From: Poronia punctata
Lineage: Eukaryota; Ascomycota; Sordariomycetes; Xylariales; Xylariaceae
Direction: 5' to 3'
DNA length: 64,000 nt
Assembly: GCA_022579005.1 (NCBI GenBank)
Contig: MU401518.1
Coordinates: 119,323 to 183,322 of the forward strand
In this document: positions 11,397-22,933 of the stretch, in pieces
Layout: every line of letters begins with the position of its first letter
Position numbering within the stretch: the first letter of the stretch is position 1
Translations under genes and position numbers: made by a program
The notes under the pieces: model-generated
What the model saw: the letters and a program-made list of their open reading frames with translations, nothing else
Database searches by the model: none
What the model was told of the DNA's origin: nothing

Positions 11397-11639
11397 TGGT
11401 CGGATGAATTTTACTCGCATGAGCTCTTTTTCAACTGTTTGGATTAATTTCGCTGCAAGCCTTATATATATGTCCTCCTGATGTATATATGTGGTACCTT
11501 TTTCCAGCATGGTTTTCAGCTTGTTTGTATGTAGTTGGTAGATGCATACTTGTTCTTTATACCATTTCTCTGTAAATTATTCCAGCTTGTATATTTGGGT
11601 TACCTCTCTTTAGATCATAGGTAAATGAACTCCCTACCT

Positions 11640-12030
11640 TAGCAGCGTGCGCTCTTTGCGTTTATCTGGCTAATAACACACTTGTGTTATTATGTTACGT
11701 TAGCTAACACTACTTTACTTTGCAATCTAACCTAACTACGTACCTTGTCTCTAGATTAATAAGGTTTATAAATTATAATTAGTAATAATATAACTAAACT
11801 CTTATAATAACTAGCACATTTTTTTAACCTTTTAAAGCCTTTTATAAAAAAGATTTATAATAAATATAGCTAAGTTTTTTTTTAAAAAAAATCTAGGAAA
11901 ATTAAAAATGTTATTTTATTAAATTAAAATATAAATAAATTATTACCATTAAAATATATATAAAAGCTATATTATACTATACTTATTATAAATATACAGC
12001 ATTATTATTATAATAGATATTATATGCTTG
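11640..12030. repeat. Small AT-rich block (A)
   Basis: Composition switches to nearly pure A/T with many TpA steps, then returns to normal GC about 120 bases before the OMA1 start codon. This is like a short RIP-degraded repeat remnant. No element ends can be identified. Confidence 0.7.
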
Positions 12031-12149
12031 TTATACTTATAAAGGTTGCTATCTGTTTAAAGTTTCTCACTTTACCGGTCAAGCTTCTTCCCCCCTCTGT
12101 TGCGCTCCCGCTCTACCCGCCGCAGCGGGTGCCTCGGAACACGCCCACC

Positions 12150-13449
12150 ATGCGCGTGTTGCGCAACTTGTCTCTATTGCGGCCGTCTATCCGGTTGGGC
12201 TCATATTCAACGAACCCAACGCGTTTCCCTTGCGCTCTACATCCGCTCGTGCGAATTAATACAGCAACAGCCACGTGTCGATTCCCGATCTTGCACCGGT
12301 TCCCACGTCCCTTTTCACATGCTACCTCTCGGCGCAACAACTGGCGCGACCCGCGGCGTGGCGACCCGCGCGAGCAACTTGCTCGGGCAAGGCCGCTAGT
12401 CACTTCCGAAGGCCTATCGAGATTCGCGCGATCCCCGAGCCTACACACCGTGGTCCTGCTTTCGGTGGCCGGAGCTGTAGCTTTCTATTTTGCCAATATC
12501 GAGACGGTGCCGGTCTCGGGGCGGCGGAGATTCAACTGCTTCAGCGAGACGCAGGTGGAGGCGGCGAGTGAGGCACAGGTCAAACGCATAGAATGGGAGG
12601 TGGAACGCCAGGGCGGCCGGTTCCTGGACGACCGCGACTGGCGGACCCGGGTCGTCAAGCGGGTAATGGCGCGACTCATCCCCGTCAGCGGCATGCAGGA
12701 CTCGGACTGGGAGGTCCGGGTGATCGCCGATCCACACACAGCTAACGCGTTTGTGCTGCCTGGAGGCAAGGTCTTCGTGTACAGCGGACTGATCCCCATT
12801 GCACGCAACGAGGACGGCCTGGCCGCTGTATTGGGCCACGAAATCGCGCATAACTTAGCTGGACACGTGGGCGAGCGCATGTCCTCGCAGATTGGAATCA
12901 ATGCCTTGCTGTACTCGCTCATCCTTTTGACCGGCGGTATCGCAATTCTGGGCACATCTGTTCTGGGAGGGACGGTGCTAGACTTGCTCTTTTCGCGCCC
13001 CATGGGCCGTCGACAGGAATCAGAGGCCGATTATATCGGCCTCATGATGATGGCCGAAGCCTGTTACGACCCTCGCGAAGCTTTGGGGTTCTGGAGACGC
13101 ATGGAGAGGCTGCATACAGAGGAGCCGCCGGAGTGGATGAGCACCCACCCCTCGGTACGTACATTTCCGTTCCATGTCAGAACCGCGCCATCTACTCTAT
13201 CCAGGTGGCTGCTCTTCGTAGCTACGGCTTTGGGGCACAACCCCAGGCCCAAACCCGATAAACCTGGAAGCTCAGCTGACCACCCACCTTTTGTAGAATA
13301 ACAACAGGATCCAGAAACTGCAGGAATGGATGCCCAGGGCGGTAGAAAGGTTGGAAGAAAGCGACTGCAAGGGGACGGCGGGCTTCGCCAAGCTATTCAG
13401 ACAGGCTTTATCTAGAGGTGTAACCATGGACCAACGGCAAGATATGTAG
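12150..13449 (+). CDS. OMA1-like mitochondrial M48 metallopeptidase
   Basis: Zinc peptidase of the mitochondrial inner membrane; OMA1 cleaves stress substrates such as dynamin-like GTPases and works in membrane quality control. I model two exons, 12150-13154 and 13297-13449, with a 142-nt intron (donor GTACGT, branch CTGAC, acceptor TGTAG), giving 385 residues. The N-terminus is Arg/Ser-rich, like a presequence. A first membrane segment (SLHTVVLLSVAGAVAFYF) precedes the peptidase domain, and a second hydrophobic stretch follows the zinc site. The HExxH motif is H230-E-I-A-H234, and the distal glutamate is in the ESEADYIG segment. Exon joining gives STHPSNNNRIQKL, as expected for OMA1. I take ATG 12150 (context CCACCATGC) instead of the in-frame ATG at 12024, which lies in the AT-rich block and adds 42 unlikely residues. 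Confidence 0.9.
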
Positions 13450-15125
13450 AATGCGACATGAGCCATATTCCCACGGTAAGAATAGGGTGGTTCGTCGATC
13501 CAGACTATCACACATCCAGGCTACCCTTTGTTACCCTCCCGGTAAATGTCGGCTGCTCTCACTCGTGGGTCTCGGGAGCATCGAACGGCCCTTCTTGAGG
13601 ATCCGCGTCAGATTCTCACATCGGGCTTCTCTGGCCGCTCAGTGCATAGGATAGGTCCTAGGGAATTGTGCGTTAAAAAAAAACCACTGGCCTTGGGAAC
13701 AGTCGACTTTTCCTGGGCAGTCGACTGATCTAGCTAGACCCCCGGCAGATCAGGCTGCAGGCAGAGGCCGGCGTCAATGCCATAGCTATGGGTAGTCACG
13801 AGTAGGAGGCCAGATCGGTACCGTCGGAGAACAAAGTATCACGCTGCGGGGCCGGATAACCACTGGCCTACACACAACTCTTCAAAAAGCTGACAGGGAA
13901 ACATGGTCGCCGCCTCGAGTTATTGGTCTCGTGTAATCACGGTATCATATTATAAGCATAGGGGGAGGGCCCTCATAGGTTGAATTTGGAGTCCGTCCAC
14001 GTCCTATTAGTGATCAGGTTATATAACACACATATAGCGATCTAGTCGAGATACCTACCCTAAGATATGGCTAGACATGTAAGGTAGGGTAGGGTAGGGT
14101 AGGATAGGGTAGAATTAGATTAGGGGTAGGTTGGTCAGCCTGGTGTTGGTAGTATGTGTAATACCGACTATTCACGGTCCATTAGAAGCCTTGAGAACAA
14201 AAGTAAGGTATGTTCTTCTTTGGAGTTGTAATCATACAAGAAAAACATCCCCCTAAGCAGGGAACAGAACTTGCCCGCGATAATCCATGAACAGGACTGT
14301 AGGTAACTGCCTATACAAATACAACACCCGCCCGCGTCGTGTCCGTGTCCTTCCTCTTACAAACCCCGGGCCTCACGCAGTTTCCTGCCCTCTTCTACCG
14401 TCCACGGATCATGGATAAGCAGTTAAAGACACAAGTGTTTTTTTGGACCAGAGTTCCAAGTACCATAGTACACTACCTGTATGTACCTGGCCAATAAACT
14501 ACACATACATTGTGTACCTACCTCCTCAGCCTAAGAAACTAGGGCCCGCCCGGGGCAAGTTGGGGAAAGTCTATGTACGCACTAGTGAGTTGTAGGTACA
14601 TAGGTAGTCTCCGGGCCTACATAGTACACAACCACATACGTGCGTGAGTTAATTATACATATGTGAGTACTCGTACGTACCTACTATAGAACTGAACAGT
14701 TGACCCACCTTGAAATAATGCCCAATCAAATTCAATGTATTTGATTTTCCTGGGTTTGACCGACCGACTACCTCTCGTACATGGAGAGCACCTCTTTTGT
14801 TTTGCCAATGCCGAGGCTCGTCCCTTTCCGCTAACCTAGGTGAGATGATGGGTAACTGGGGTGATCATGTACCGACGAGCGCCGAAATGCTCTTAAGTTC
14901 TGAACCCCGACTTCAACGACTTTTGTCCAAGATTAGCTGGATTCCTCACTCACTCACTCACACTTAAACACACACACACAGATATATCCTCCCTCCCCGC
15001 CAAGTACGGCCTATCGCGACTTCTGTTTTATCGAGCACTCTAGAACAGTTCCGACTTTCCTTCTCCCCCACGCATCCGGTTCATTTTGCCACCGAGGTCG
15101 ATCCAAGAACACCAAAGCAGTCACC
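13450..15125. other. Intergenic region, no supported gene
   Basis: No gene seen. It contains a GGGTA array at 14083-14112, TACTCGTA-type motifs near 13793 and 14668, short CACT and CA runs near 14947-14981, and a pyrimidine-rich stretch (about 14985-15000) likely to be the core promoter of the cytochrome b5 gene. Confidence 0.55.
14083..14112. repeat. GGGTA pentanucleotide array
   Basis: Six adjacent 5-bp units related to GGGTA, one with a substitution. It resembles but is not the TTAGGG telomere repeat and lies between ordinary genes. Confidence 0.85.
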
Positions 15126-15540
15126 ATGTCCAAGACATTTACTGTGAATGAGGTCAGCCAGCACAAGGACGAGCAGAATGGCATGTACATCATCGTCGAC
15201 AGCGGCGTATACGACATCACAAGTTAGTAACCACCAACAAAACTTCATCTCCGACACTCGTCAATTTATACTGCCAACTCCACGTGATGTTCCCTAGCCA
15301 CCGCATACATATATCCCCAGTCCCTCTCCTTTGCATATTTGGAGCTGACAGGCGCGCTTTCCCCTGCGCCTCTTATATACAGATTTCCTCGATGAGCATC
15401 CAGGCGGCGCTAAGATACTAAAGCGCATGGCGGGCAAGAACGCGACCAAGCAGTTCTGGAAGTACCACGGCAAGAACGTGCTCCAGAAGTACGGCGACAA
15501 ACTCAAGATCGGCGAGGTCGCAGAGACGGCCAAGTTGTAA
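15126..15540 (+). CDS. Small soluble cytochrome b5-domain protein
   Basis: Single heme-binding cytochrome b5 domain, an electron carrier. I model two exons, 15126-15222 and 15383-15540, with a 160-nt intron (donor GTTAGT, acceptor TACAG), giving 84 residues. The first heme ligand is in YDITNFLDEHPGGAKIL, which is split by the intron just before DEHPGG. The second ligand is most likely the His in FWKYHGKNVL. Spacing between the two histidines is 23 residues, where classic microsomal b5 has 24 and a GHS motif. There is no membrane tail or signal peptide, so the product is probably cytosolic or a subunit-like carrier. The start is the only ATG giving the complete domain (context TCACCATGT). The gene converges on the P450 gene about 0.8 kb away, but no functional link can be claimed. 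Confidence 0.9.
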
Positions 15541-16329
15541 TAAGCCTTTCCGCTTACCGTTACCACCCCCGCTCGCCGACACCGATGCCGACGCCGGTTC
15601 GAAACACATACATGGATCAACCGAGTCTCCCAGACCGAGTCGCAGAAGCAGGCGTTCCGCGGTGAGCTGGTCTCGATTGCTTGGAAACTATGCGGAAGGT
15701 GTTGTCGAGCGGGTCATGCGTGGAGCAGCCATCAGGTGAAGGGCTCGGCTGGTGTTTGCATATTGATTGAAAAATAAAGCATGTTGTCTCGCACAAAATA
15801 TATCCGACGAATCGTCAAGAGTACATGGTGTTATTACGAGATTTTGTCCTGGATAGCCCCAGGACCTTTCCATATAGGGGCAGAACAGTATGTGAGCAAG
15901 TAGACGCTAGAAGTGCCATACCTATGTTGAAATGATAAGGGGCGGGTTTATGTTTACACTCCATGTCAGTAATAGCCTCGATAAGCCTTGGGGGCACACA
16001 ACAGATGACTACCGGTTTTGATGTTATCACTCATCGATGACTCATGTTGTTAAGTTCACTCATGCACAGAAACAGGGGCCGCTACAGACGGACTTAGACT
16101 TGTACATGGTATTTTATGACGTCTTGAGAATCTACCTAACCTAGCACGTAGTATGCTTGAGGGAGGGGACTTGGTTAGTTTCTAGGTTCCAAATGCGACC
16201 GGGTCGAGAATTATGTACCTACCGGCAAGTCCCCCTGCCTGCCGCATACTACTTATGCGGCGATGTCATCGTGTCCGGAGAAGGAATGTTCTGATTCGCC
16301 AGCAGTGAGCACACGCACGCCTAGTGCAT
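15541..16329. other. Convergent intergenic region
   Basis: 3' flanks of the cytochrome b5 (+) and P450 (-) genes. No gene or structured element was recognised. Confidence 0.6.
15773..15778 (+). promoter_or_regulatory. Possible polyadenylation signal (AATAAA)
   Basis: AATAAA 233 bases after the cytochrome b5 stop codon, in a plausible 3' UTR position. Confidence 0.35.
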
Positions 16330-18049
16330 TCAGTGGCGTATCACAATCCTCAAGCCCTTGCTCCCGGGGCAAGTCCCAGGTGTGATGTAGTCGCCGTACA
16401 TCTTGATGTCATCATGTGTCGTCTCGAACAATTCAAGCGTGGGGCTACCCTGATCCTTTTCAGCAGCATCGTAGGCGTTGTACTTCCTAAAGATGGCGGC
16501 CGTGAATGACTGTAGTTCCTGATAGGCAAGGTTGATGCCCAAGCATTGTCGGCCGCCCTTGGAGAAAGCAAACTGGTACTTCTTAAGGCCCGGGTTTTCG
16601 AGGTATCGCTCCGGGAGAAACTCATCCGGCCGTTCGTACAGGTCCGGATGGCGATTGATCAACGGGGCGGTCATCCCCACGGGCGTGCCGCGGGGGATGA
16701 CGACGGCACTGCCATCGGGACCCTCGTAGACAATGTCCTCGTCGGGGGCGACGCGGTCTTGGCGGAGACTAGCGCCGGGGTATAGACGGATAGCCTCCTC
16801 GATGATGGCGTTGAGCAAGGGTAGGCCATCGAGTTTATGTGCCACTGGTGCTTCGTTGGCGTCAGGCATGACGGTAGCGAGCTCCGACTTCAGCTTTGCA
16901 AGCAGCCGCCGGTCGGCGAGCAGATGGTACATGATGACGCCGAGCGTCCAGGCCGTGGTATCGGAGCCGGCGGTTACGAGGACCATGGCTTCGTCGCCAA
17001 GCCGTTTCGTCTCCTTTTCCGACTCGGGAATATCACTGCGCATGATCTCGTGGAAGATGGTCCTGCCCTCTGGCAGATCCTTTGCCTTGCGGATCATGTC
17101 GATTTGTGCGTACAGATCCTACAAGTCGGAATGAGTACCGACGCTCAGAGAAGAAGAAGAGGATGGGGAGGAAGAAGGAGAATTTATAAAAAAAGGACAA
17201 ACAGCCTCTCTCGTACCTGCATGAATAGGGCAAAGACGCCTATACGGGGGTATAATCTGGTCATGATCCATGGTGGCGTGTTTGCCATCATACTCGCGAG
17301 CCAGTACACGTGAGTTCCTAGGTGAGAGACCCTTTGGGGTAGAAGGACCTCGAAAAAGCCGGCGTTGCAGTCCTCCATTTCAAGGCATTTCTGGGCCTCG
17401 CCTAATGCGTAGGCCTGTATGATATCCTTGGTCGCAGCCCGGAAGGCGTGACTGATTTGCACGGGTCTGCCGTCTTTAGCCCAGCCTTCCATTCGGTGAA
17501 GCAGACTAGCTACCGTATCGTTGATGATAGGCTCGAGCCGCCGCACATTCTGCATCGAGAAGAAGGGGTTAAGGACGGCCCGCCGCCTGCGATGGAGGTG
17601 GTGATCGCGCGCCGAAAACATGGAGCCCGGAGCCTGGAAAGTCTGGTATACGGTCCAATACCGCTCCCGGCGCTGCTTCAATGATAGTGGGTACAGCTTG
17701 TCCATCAGGCTCGGATCATTGGCGTGTAGTGTATCCGGCCTGACCCTCACGACCGGGCCGTACTTTTTGTGCATCTCTTCGACGACCCATACATATTGTC
17801 CGCCGCGGACGAGATCATGGTACGCATGATACCACGTCGTGAGAGCTACCCGGTGACGACAGGAGAGGTGTTATTGATGACAAGAACCCGGTTCCGGGGA
17901 AGGGACAACTCACCTGCCAACTTTGGGCCGGGAAACTTGGCCAACGGACTGAAATATAGGCGGTAGACAGAGCGCACAACGAGGTAAGCCACCCAGACCG
18001 CCGCAAAAACCCATGGACGGAAGGACGTCTCTGGTAGAGCCAAATCCAT
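16330..18049 (-). CDS. Cytochrome P450 monooxygenase (microsomal class)
   Basis: Heme-thiolate monooxygenase anchored in the endoplasmic reticulum. I model three exons in transcript order: 18049-17914, 17845-17217 and 17118-16330, with introns of 68 and 98 nt, giving 517 residues. An N-terminal membrane anchor (PWVFAAVWVAYLVVRSVYRL) is followed by the proline-rich hinge SPLAKFPGPKLAAL, restored by the first splice. The I-helix oxygen motif is AGSDTT at 305-310, the K-helix ExxR is at 363-366 (EAIR), the PERY motif follows, and the heme loop is FSKGGRQCLG with ligand C447. The overall pattern (PGPKLAALTTWYHAYHDLV, HKKYGPVVRV) recalls the large fungal group that includes trichodiene oxygenase-like P450s. 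I infer that group weakly and cannot name the substrate. No neighbouring biosynthetic genes suggest a secondary-metabolite cluster. Confidence 0.93.
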
Positions 18050-19859
18050 TTTCAACGACGCCCCACTGCCTCGGTAGCAGGTTGCGCGCTCGTTCGTATG
18101 CCTAACCGTCACAGCACCAACGGTAAAGAGTAGGTATACACTTTGGTGCTCGAAATACGAAGGGATTTCCAAGTTGGAAACCAAAGGAGAATACCTACAG
18201 CGAGCTTAGATTACCTAGATGTTGATAAGAAGGAAACGGCCGATTGATTTTTGAAGAAAAGAAAATCAAAATACAAGATCGAAGGATCGAACAAGTGCTG
18301 ATGTTCATCAGATGTATTAGTGCTTAGCTCCTTTCCTATGTACTTTACTCAGTACAAATTGGCAATCTGGGGCGTTCAAGCCTGTCATCAAGTAGGATAT
18401 GATATGATTGGCTTGCATGCCATGCCACGGAATCAAGTGCCCAAGGATGCTGCGATACCTACACATATCTATATGTTTTCAAACGCGTGTCCCCGACGTC
18501 TAATCATGTGCGCGGTAAACAATACGAGTAAACATGTGCGCAATTGCTCAACAATAACCTACCCTAAGGTTATTTTAGCCTTGCCACACTCCCAAGGTGG
18601 TATGCTAGTGGTAGGATATATTGCACCGACATGTTGTTTCTTTTTTGCGTTCGCGAGCTTTGTCGATGGATAAAACCATTACTGGGGGGGGGGAACTCGA
18701 GGGGGGATGGTGTCGACGTTTTGGTGCCCGGGAGAAACAACGACTTTATAAAGTCTTCTTGTTGCAGGTGATGACTACCTCATGTACCTATAAGGCTGTC
18801 GGGTGGGTACCTCTGTCAAGAGATGGCATGACAGTTGACAATTCCACAATCTGATCCAATCTGATCCGTTTCCCCGGAAATATGGAATTAGGTAATAAAC
18901 GAGAAGCGATAAGAAGAGTTTGCATCTCAAGTCTACAGCAAGTACGAGAACATGTAGATTGATCATTGGATACCACGACCTTTATGCGCTTGCGCGTGGG
19001 CATTAATTAAAGCCTTATTCGCAGGACCGGAAGGGCGGTTGACTCAGCAGACTCGAAAGTCATGCGTATGGAGCCTTGCAGGCAGACGTAACAATTGTCT
19101 CATTGGTCGTCGAGATTGCAGGCATTTGGTGTGCGATAGAGACACATATTACATGTCAGTCCTAACCTGGGGTTAGGAGCTTAAAGGCAGGTCGGTTGTA
19201 CGTGCAAATATATACCGCAGGCGCATAAGCTAGAGTAAAAGAGCGTGCATCTTGATGTGGACAATCCTAATAAACCATCCGTCCCGTTCGCCCGCCCTGA
19301 TCCAAAGTCAAGATGTTAGAGGGGAGAGCTGACTCTGTAAATGAGTCGGTGAAACATGCGGCAGGCCCCGGGACTATAATGGTTCATTTTCACTACTTGT
19401 ACGGCCAAGAAGAGAAAAATCCAGAAGACCAAGGGTCATAAAAGGCCGACATGCCTCCAGGAATAACAATACCTAAACTACACGTAGATACTATGTGTCT
19501 ATCTAAAATACGAGCACACGTGAAAGCCTTCTATCAAAATGCCTCATAAGAATGCTAAATGACCACGGTGCCGTCAGTCAGCAAACAGTATTTATATTTA
19601 CCCAGGTACATAGGACTGATCTCTCGAATACTGCCTTGATACCCGTAATCACTGCCTGCGATGAAGGTATCGCAAACCTTCCTGCATTACAAGAACCCCT
19701 AAGCTATCGTGTTAGGCTTGGCTTACCTAACTACCTCCTATTGAGGCCCTCGTTGTTTCCTCGTAAAGCCGTTTGTAAGGGACTCCCGGCCGTAGGTGCT
19801 CTATTACGTGCACTAGATTTGTTATTTACATTTAACAATTTAATAGTAAAGAGAAAGGT
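18050..19859. other. Upstream intergenic region of the P450 gene
   Basis: About 1.8 kb of normal-composition DNA with no gene supported. Open frames are short and unconvincing. A TACGAGTA motif lies near 18533. It runs directly into AT-rich block B. Confidence 0.55.
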
Positions 19860-20740
19860 CTTATAGAATTTTTTTAATTATATTATATATAAAGTAGCTA
19901 TAAAACTTATTTTTAGTTGCTAGCTATTATAAGTAAAATTAAACTAGATATTTTTTAAAAAAAATTAAAATTTATATTTAAATACTTTTTAAGCTTATAA
20001 AGTTAATTATATATAAATTTTATTAAATAATTATATTTATTTATTAAATTATTAATTAAAATTAATTTATTATAAGTTTATTAAAACTAGCTTTATTATT
20101 AATATATTAATAAATATAAGCTAATATAACTTTAATTTAATATTATATTAAATTTATTATATAATTTAGTATATAATTTATTATATAATTTATTAAATTT
20201 TATAAATTATATATATAACTAGTTTTTAATTTTAATTTTTAACAATACTTATTATATTTATTTTTAAAGTATAAATTAATATAAATTTATTTATTATTTT
20301 TTATATACTTTATTAATAAAAATATATTATACTTATAATTTATTGTAATTATTATAGCTTACTTTATAAGGCTTTTAAGCACGTTGTTTTTATAAAAGCC
20401 TGCACCCTTTAAAATGCAATAAAGCTAAAACTCTTATTATTGCTAATAGCAATTTAGTATAATAGGCAAGCCTACTATTTCCTAGCAGGGGATAGACAAA
20501 ATAAATAAGCACGCTTTATAACTAGCATAGCGGCGTATAAGGTGGCAATTGACGTACTATAACTACTGCTAACTTTAACGCTATATAACTATATTACTAC
20601 AATTTTTAATTTAAAAAAAACAGCATTAGATAGAGGAAAAGAAGAAGTATTATATATTAAAAATGGAAAGTAGTAAGTTAAATATAGGTTGTATAAACTG
20701 GTATAAAAAACAAGGTATAAGTTGGAATTTTGGTGTAAAA
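19860..20740. repeat. AT-rich block (B)
   Basis: Nearly pure A/T DNA rich in TpA, with a slightly less AT-rich stretch near 20380-20600. It fits a RIP-mutated repeat, but no terminal repeats were found. It lies between the divergent P450 and small membrane protein genes. Confidence 0.75.
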
Positions 20741-21870
20741 AATGGGGAACCGGCTGCCATGCTCATTTATTTTGACCACCCCCCTGCCTGGGCCATTCTG
20801 GGACCAAGTCATTCTTAGCAAAATTTCTAGCAAGTCTTCATTCATCCAACCAAAATCCTTCTTTTGTCAATCCCGAATCTCTTCGTTCTGACAAACATTG
20901 AGATTGTAAAACCTTTGCAATCCCTCTCGCACCCTCGCCCTACCGTTGCCATCCTGTCAACATTTATTTGACCCTATTTACCCGTTGAGCACTCCTGTCA
21001 TCGCATCGCATCTTGTTTACTTTGTAAGTATTAACTCGGCATCACCGCGCTTCTGTCCGGGGTGTGTTTCTTTAGCCTCATACGTACCTAGTCACCTAGT
21101 CTCGGCCTTCTCGCGCGTCTTTACCTCGCTTTCCCAATCCTGTCACATGCTCCACCGAACATCATTTTAACTATACCTATTTGGGATCGAACTGTAGCTC
21201 GTGGGTCGCACTGTCCTGGACACGGTACAAACCTGCCAATCTTTGGCCACAGGAATTGTCTGGTCGACAAAATCGCGCAGGCGCATGGGGAAAGGCCGCC
21301 CTACAAGTTTTGCCGGCCTTCCCTGTTGCTTCCACATCAGCCAAGAAACCAAGCTTTGGCCTGACTTGAACCTTGACTCGTTCCGAGAGCTCCAGCGAGC
21401 TTGAAGTCTAGTTTCTCCAGTTATTATTGCTTCCTTTCCAACGCACAGAGTGCTTTTCGATTCCTCTCTGATTCCTCTTCCTTTTCCTCAACTCACTTGT
21501 CCTTGTGCAGATTCAAAACCAAGGTTCTCAACCTCCTAGCAAGGCTTGTGTTGTTCGCAGAAAAGACTTTTTCCAAATCTCGCCCGTTTATTTATTTGGC
21601 GCCATTCTCAATTGTCTCAGACTTGCCAGGTAGGCCAACTTTCTCTTGATCCCCAGTTGTCAGATACTGGGCGCGCACGCTTGGACCAATACCAAGGATG
21701 CCGTTTCCGCGAAACGGACGATGAAAGGCTGTTTCCTAGCATGATGTTCAAATTACGCCAACGCGCCCGGATACTCATAAACCCTTTTTCTTACTACCAC
21801 GCCGGGACACCCAACCAAAATCCAGTAATAAATGCGAACTACAATACTAATTCACGGTAGCACGATAAAA
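20741..21870 (+). promoter_or_regulatory. Probable promoter and long leader of the 65-residue protein gene
   Basis: About 1.1 kb of normal-GC DNA between AT-rich block B and the small gene's start codon. It is strongly pyrimidine-rich on the plus strand (for example 21401-21500) and contains several short open frames that do not look like proteins. It resembles long fungal 5' regions with leader introns or upstream frames. The transcription start is not visible. Confidence 0.4.
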
Positions 21871-22295
21871 ATGGCCGCAATTAATACTGCCCTCGTCGCC
21901 CGCGACGCCGTCCACCAGCTTGCCCGCCGCCAGAATTGTGAGCAATCCTTACAAAGCTCGAGACAAGACCCGCTTGGGCTTGAGGATGGGTCAAAGTTGC
22001 CCTTGACAAAGATTTTTTCAGCTAATTAAATTCAGGGGCTCAACAAGAGGCCGGTGTCATTGTGGTGTTTGGTGAGTAAACCTACCTCGGTGTCTCTCAA
22101 GTGCTCGCTCGGAACGTCCACTAGAATTGGTTCCCGACTGCAACTCACCTTTTGACGACACGACTGGGTGGTTTCATGCTGACTTTTGGGGAACAATTAG
22201 CTATTGTGTTCGTTGTTGGAGTTGGTCTATTGGCCTTATTTATCTCAAAACAACTGAAGAAGAGGAAGATGAAGAAGGCTGCCATTGGCGCATAG
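21871..22295 (+). CDS. Small single-pass membrane protein, 65 residues, function unknown
   Basis: A gene too short and too split to show as an ORF. I model three exons: 21871-21937, a 36-nt middle exon 22036-22071, and 22201-22295. Donors are GTGAGC and GTGAGT; acceptors are TTCAG and ATTAG. The frame closes exactly at 66 codons including the stop. The product starts MAAINTALVARDAVHQLARR, continues through QNWAQQEAGV into a hydrophobic span of about 20 residues (IVVFAIVFVVGVGLLALFIS), and ends in a lysine-rich tail (KQLKKRKMKK then AAIGA). This is one membrane helix with a basic flank. I believe similar short proteins occur across Pezizomycotina, but that is recollection and no function is known to me. 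An AATAAA lies at 22627. The next gene, dCMP deaminase, is convergent. Confidence 0.75.
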
Positions 22296-22933
22296 GCCAC
22301 TCACGATGGAGTGGAGAAAGGGGAAACCCAAACATGGCGATCTGCAACATACCGAAGGCAGCCGTCATCTAAACACCACGATACCGACAGTCGTACCTAT
22401 CACGCGAACCTAATTCTCCCCAGCGCGATTGGATCCAGTTTTGGCTCATGTTCCAGACCAGCTAAGACGAGAACGAGGGGATTAATGGCGAAGCGACGGA
22501 CCTCTCACATTACCAGCTTGTGGACATGATTCCTTGGCCTTCAGCTTTTGAGGGTGTCAAGTGTGGATTATGTTATTGCTCAATACCCAGCCTGCTTTAA
22601 TACGAGCTTCTCTTAGATGTCAAGACAATAAACCTGCTCTAATACCTTGGAATCTGCCATGCTCTCGGCCCACCTGGGCGTCATAAGTGTTGCCTCAAGA
22701 TACATATTGGAAACTCTGGGAGGCGAATATAATATTCCCTCGTTCTATTCATAATGCCTGCTCAATCTCACGAATTGGCCGATCCATAGCCTGCGAGCCT
22801 TGCTCTGGCTCGGCTACACGAGGTTGGCCTGTGCACATACATCCATAAGACGCGTTACTCTAGGCATCGTTGAGCGCGAGCAGCCGTTGCAACAATGTGA
22901 TCAAGCTTAGCATGTATTAGAGACCAGCTGTGG
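22296..22933. other. Convergent intergenic region
   Basis: 3' flanks of the 65-residue protein gene (+) and dCMP deaminase (-). An AATAAA at 22627-22632 could serve the plus-strand gene. Nothing else was recognised. Confidence 0.55.

Noticed and set aside
12024..12149. N-terminal extension of OMA1 from the ATG at 12024
   Set aside because: Begins in AT-rich block A and adds a hydrophobic, unlikely leader; the ATG at 12150 has better context and a presequence-like start.
14083..14112. Telomere or subtelomere signal
   Set aside because: Unit is GGGTA, not TTAGGG, only six copies, and flanked by ordinary genes.
15294..15620. 108-codon minus-strand frame over the cytochrome b5 gene
   Set aside because: Overlaps the b5 second exon, which is supported by HPGG and splice signals.
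16330..18049. Secondary-metabolite gene cluster around the P450
   Set aside because: Neighbours are cytochrome b5, a small membrane protein and dCMP deaminase; no synthase, transporter or regulator is present.
19020..19100. Possible tRNA-like stretch (GGTTGACTCAGCAGACTCG region)
   Set aside because: No cloverleaf and no GGTTCGAATCC-type B box at the right distance.
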